DNA from: a virus
Virus record (IMG/VR): IMGVR_UViG_3300010399_000335
Span: 1-22,423 of that record
Reading direction: 5' to 3' (one strand)
Length of the DNA stretch: 22,423 nt
In this document: positions 20,430 through 22,423 of the stretch, piece by piece
How the letters are laid out: the number at the start of each line of letters is the position of its first letter
Numbering within the stretch: the stretch's first letter is position 1
Made by a program: the position numbers and the translations under genes
Notes under the pieces: model-generated
Seen by the model: the letters and a program-made list of their open reading frames with translations, nothing else
What the model was told of the DNA's origin: nothing
Database searches by the model: none

Positions 20430-22093
20430 TGACACACCCTTACACTCGTTTATTCTCTGGCAAGACAACCGCTCCGACTGTTGACGAAGACAGCGATGCT
20501 GGTTATGAAGTCGGGGATATATGGATTGATGAGACAGCCGATAAATCCTATCAAGCGGTAGACGTAACAGCAGGTGCGGCGATCTGGGAGGAGCTGACGG
20601 GTTCCGGTGGTGGTGGATCCTACACTGATGAAGAAGCGCAGGATGCGGTGGGGGCAATGGTGGATGGCACGCTGGTATATACGGACGCAACTCCGTTGCT
20701 CAGCCGCGCGGCGTTGACGGGTGAAGTCACTGCATCTGCTGGTTCCAACGCGACAACGGTTACAAATGCTTCTGTCATTGCAAAAGTGTTGACTGCATTT
20801 TCAGCAGGCGCGGGAACGGTTAGTGCGGCGGATTCTATTCTGAGTGCATTTCAAAAGGTTGTTGGAAACATCGCGCTGAAGCTCACGGCCAACTCTCCGA
20901 TCACCGGCGCAACAAAGACCAAAATCACGTATGACGCGAATGGCCTGGTAACTGCTGGGGCTGACATCGCTGCGAGTGATCTGCCTACTGGGATCGATGC
21001 AGCAAAACTTTCATCAGGCGTTGTCTCCAATACAGAGCTTGATTATTTGAATGGCGTTACCTCTGCAATTCAAACGCAGATCGATGCGAAGGTAACTGGT
21101 CCTGGGAGTGCGGTCAGTGGAAACATTGCCATGTTCAATGGGGTTAGCGGAAAGGAAATCATAGATACTGGGGATAATGTTATCAGTCTGGGATTGGCAG
21201 CCCAAATTCAATCCGGCAGTACTGTGACCACTATAAGTGACCCTGACATGATTGGGTTCCGAAAAAATTCGGATGGGATAAAAAGGAAAATTGCGTGGGC
21301 TGATATGTTTGCAAAAATCCTGGCAGCCATTTTCAGTGATGCAGAGGGCAATCCTGCTGACGTTGGAACGACCGCAGACGGAACCAGCGCTTATGCTGCA
21401 CGTAGAGATCATGTGCATGGTGGCGGCGGCGGTTCGGTGTCAGTCGCGACCGATCCCATATTCGACGCAAAAGGAGACTTGCCTGTTGGCACAGCCGCAG
21501 ATACCGCTGCGAAGCTGACCGTTGGTGCTAACCTGCAAATCATTGTCGCAGACAGCACTCAGACCACCGGGCTTAGATATGCAACTGGCCTTCGAGAACT
21601 CATCCAAAGCGCAACTCCATCGGGCACCGGAGTTGTTACCTTCTCATCTATACCGGGAACTTACAATTCTCTGGAAATAGAATTCGTAGCACGCAGCACA
21701 GAAGTAGCAACATTTTCCTATGTGAGAGTATTCTTCAACAACGACAAAACAGCCGCGAACTATCGCTATTCGATGAAATATGCCTATGGTACATCAACGC
21801 TAACAGGAGAGGGTGGGAATGATACAAAAGTGGCTGTTATTGCGGCAAGCACCGCAGATGCAGGCCAATGCGGAAGAGGGAAAATCGTAATTCCATTTTA
21901 TGCAGAAACAACTTTCAATAAAATGGCTTCATGCATAAATGGTTGTCGAAGAGATGCTGGTACAGTTGGAGTGATGGATATATCGGCATCTTCAGAATGG
22001 GAAAGCACCGCTGCCATTACGAGAGTTGATGTTGATCTCGTGGCCGGCAACTACGTATCTGGCACGAAGATCAATCTGTATGGTGTGAAATAA
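20429..22093 (+). CDS. Tail fibre protein, long modular form
   Basis: This 554-residue protein has modules in order. Residues 1-56 (RLFSGKTTAPTVDEDSDAGY; VGDIWIDETADKSYQAVDVT) form an N-terminal attachment unit; a GSGGGGS hinge lies at 58-64. Residues 65-155 are Ala/Thr/Val-rich repeats (LTGEVTASAGSNATTVTNAS). Residues 178-221 hold AASDLPTGIDAAKLSSGVVS and NTELDYLNGVTSAIQTQIDA, a frequent fibre shaft unit. Residues 268-300 carry the connector pattern (IGFRKNSDGIKRKIAWADM). At 307-334 comes GNPADVGTTADGTSAYAARR and DHVHGGG, then FDAKGDLPVGTAADTAAKLT (345-364), all known fibre repeats. The C-terminal domain (390-554) starts LIQSATPSGTG and ends SGTKINLYGVK, related to the end of the preceding protein. 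It is likely the host-range determinant. Confidence 0.78.
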   Translation: MTHPYTRLFSGKTTAPTVDEDSDAGYEVGDIWIDETADKSYQAVDVTAGAAIWEELTGSGGGGSYTDEEAQDAVGAMVDGTLVYTDATPLLSRAALTGEVTASAGSNATTVTNASVIAKVLTAFSAGAGTVSAADSILSAFQKVVGNIALKLTANSPITGATKTKITYDANGLVTAGADIAASDLPTGIDAAKLSSGVVSNTELDYLNGVTSAIQTQIDAKVTGPGSAVSGNIAMFNGVSGKEIIDTGDNVISLGLAAQIQSGSTVTTISDPDMIGFRKNSDGIKRKIAWADMFAKILAAIFSDAEGNPADVGTTADGTSAYAARRDHVHGGGGGSVSVATDPIFDAKGDLPVGTAADTAAKLTVGANLQIIVADSTQTTGLRYATGLRELIQSATPSGTGVVTFSSIPGTYNSLEIEFVARSTEVATFSYVRVFFNNDKTAANYRYSMKYAYGTSTLTGEGGNDTKVAVIAASTADAGQCGRGKIVIPFYAETTFNKMASCINGCRRDAGTVGVMDISASSEWESTAAITRVDVDLVAGNYVSGTKINLYGVK

Positions 22094-22094
22094 C

Positions 22095-22423
22095 ATGAGC
22101 CGCCAAACGTTACGAGTGTTATTGATCGAAGACAACCCTGATGATGCGGAGTTGATTCTGCGCGAGCTGCAAGGCGTCTGGGACACTCTCATGGAGCGCG
22201 TGGAAACAGAGAAGCAAGTCCTGGATGCGCTCCATAATAAGCCCTGGGATATCATCCTGTGTGACTTTACACTGCCTCTTTTGGATGCATCAAGAGTGGC
22301 TAAAATTCTAGAAGAGCTCGACATGGATTTGCCGTTCGTCATCGTGTCTGGGACGATTACAGCGTCGCAGGCCGAAAAGATATTTTTTGACCAGGCGGTG
22401 AATGGGTTCGTGAGCAAGGACAA
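22095..22423 (+). CDS. Response regulator receiver-domain protein (3' end outside window)
   Basis: The ATG at 22095 lies one base after the fibre stop; the frame is open to the window edge, giving 109 visible residues. It starts RQTLRVLLIEDNPDDAELIL and contains all key residues of a CheY-like receiver: acidic pair E12-D13, phospho-acceptor D57 in WDIILCDFTLPLLDA, switch serine S85 in FVIVSGTI, and K108 in GFVSKD. It should be phosphorylated on D57 by a histidine kinase. Nothing is visible of an output domain, so it could be a single-domain regulator, or the start of a larger kinase or transcription factor. Its place directly after the fibre genes, same strand, suggests transcription with the phage late genes. 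The weak binding site (GGTG) hints at coupling. Confidence 0.85.
   Translation, partial: MSRQTLRVLLIEDNPDDAELILRELQGVWDTLMERVETEKQVLDALHNKPWDIILCDFTLPLLDASRVAKILEELDMDLPFVIVSGTITASQAEKIFFDQAVNGFVSKD

Noticed and set aside
20607-20621. Gly-rich GSGGGGS coding segment that looks like an engineered linker
   Set aside because: Similar glycine hinges occur in the same fibre protein and its neighbour, so a natural flexible hinge explains it; no vector sequence is present.
15720-22093. Target gene of a diversity-generating retroelement
   Set aside because: The hub and fibre C-termini would be natural targets, but I found no reverse transcriptase, no near-repeat template copy and no C-type lectin end in the window. 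The sequence to the right is needed to exclude it.
21992-22423. Open frame of 143 codons on the minus strand at the right end
   Set aside because: It is the antisense shadow of the fibre end and the response regulator; the plus-strand frame contains every receiver-domain residue and follows the operon direction.

Overview
The window is the structural (late) gene block of a tailed double-stranded DNA bacteriophage or prophage. Every supported gene lies on the + strand, tightly packed, with many 1-14 nt overlaps (TAATG and ATGA junctions) that suggest translational coupling. I see no integrase, replication, lysis or tRNA gene, so this is only part of the element. The host cannot be read directly. 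GC looks slightly above half by eye, and the modular tail proteins and SD-led genes fit an environmental Gram-negative or Chloroflexota-like host; that is a weak inference.

Layout. Positions 40-417 encode an unrecognised small protein (its frame is open to the left edge), and 427-1359 a GT-B-like glycosyl or glycerophosphotransferase. DNA packaging follows: small terminase 1372-1914 and large terminase 1901-3421 with Walker A/B and an RNase H-like nuclease. Head assembly comes next: a small membrane protein (3409), a Mu gp29-like portal (3601), a second small membrane protein (5010), an SPP1 gp7/Mu gpF-type minor head protein (5156) and a 73-aa protein (5916). A roughly 170-base intergenic stretch follows, with a mini-ORF, a hairpin and a strong intrinsic terminator. 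Then come a protease-scaffold polyprotein with a well-formed internal scaffold start (6309/7191), a decoration-type protein (7782) and a Mu gpT-like major capsid protein (8247), closed by a second terminator.

The head-tail connection and tail follow: 9223 and 9507 (unknown), an adaptor (9884), an HK97 gp10-like neck protein (10375), a tail terminator candidate (10857), the major tail protein (11325), a tail chaperone pair expressed through a -1 frameshift on an A-run (12168/12539), the tape measure (12828), a distal tail protein (15092), a two-TM small protein (15478), a large tail-hub protein with PKD-like and BNR-propeller-like parts (15720), and three modular baseplate/fibre proteins (18589, 19596, 20429). 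No sheath gene is present and a G/GT frameshift lies before the tape measure, so the tail is long and non-contractile, while the head module follows Mu order: a mosaic. The window ends inside a response-regulator receiver-domain gene (22095) directly behind the fibre genes.

Most interesting points: the response regulator in a phage late operon; the glycosyltransferase-like gene ahead of the terminase; the probable non-ATG/GTG/TTG start of the tail-hub gene; the leader-like segment with terminator before the capsid unit; and the shared connector and C-terminal modules of the three fibre genes.
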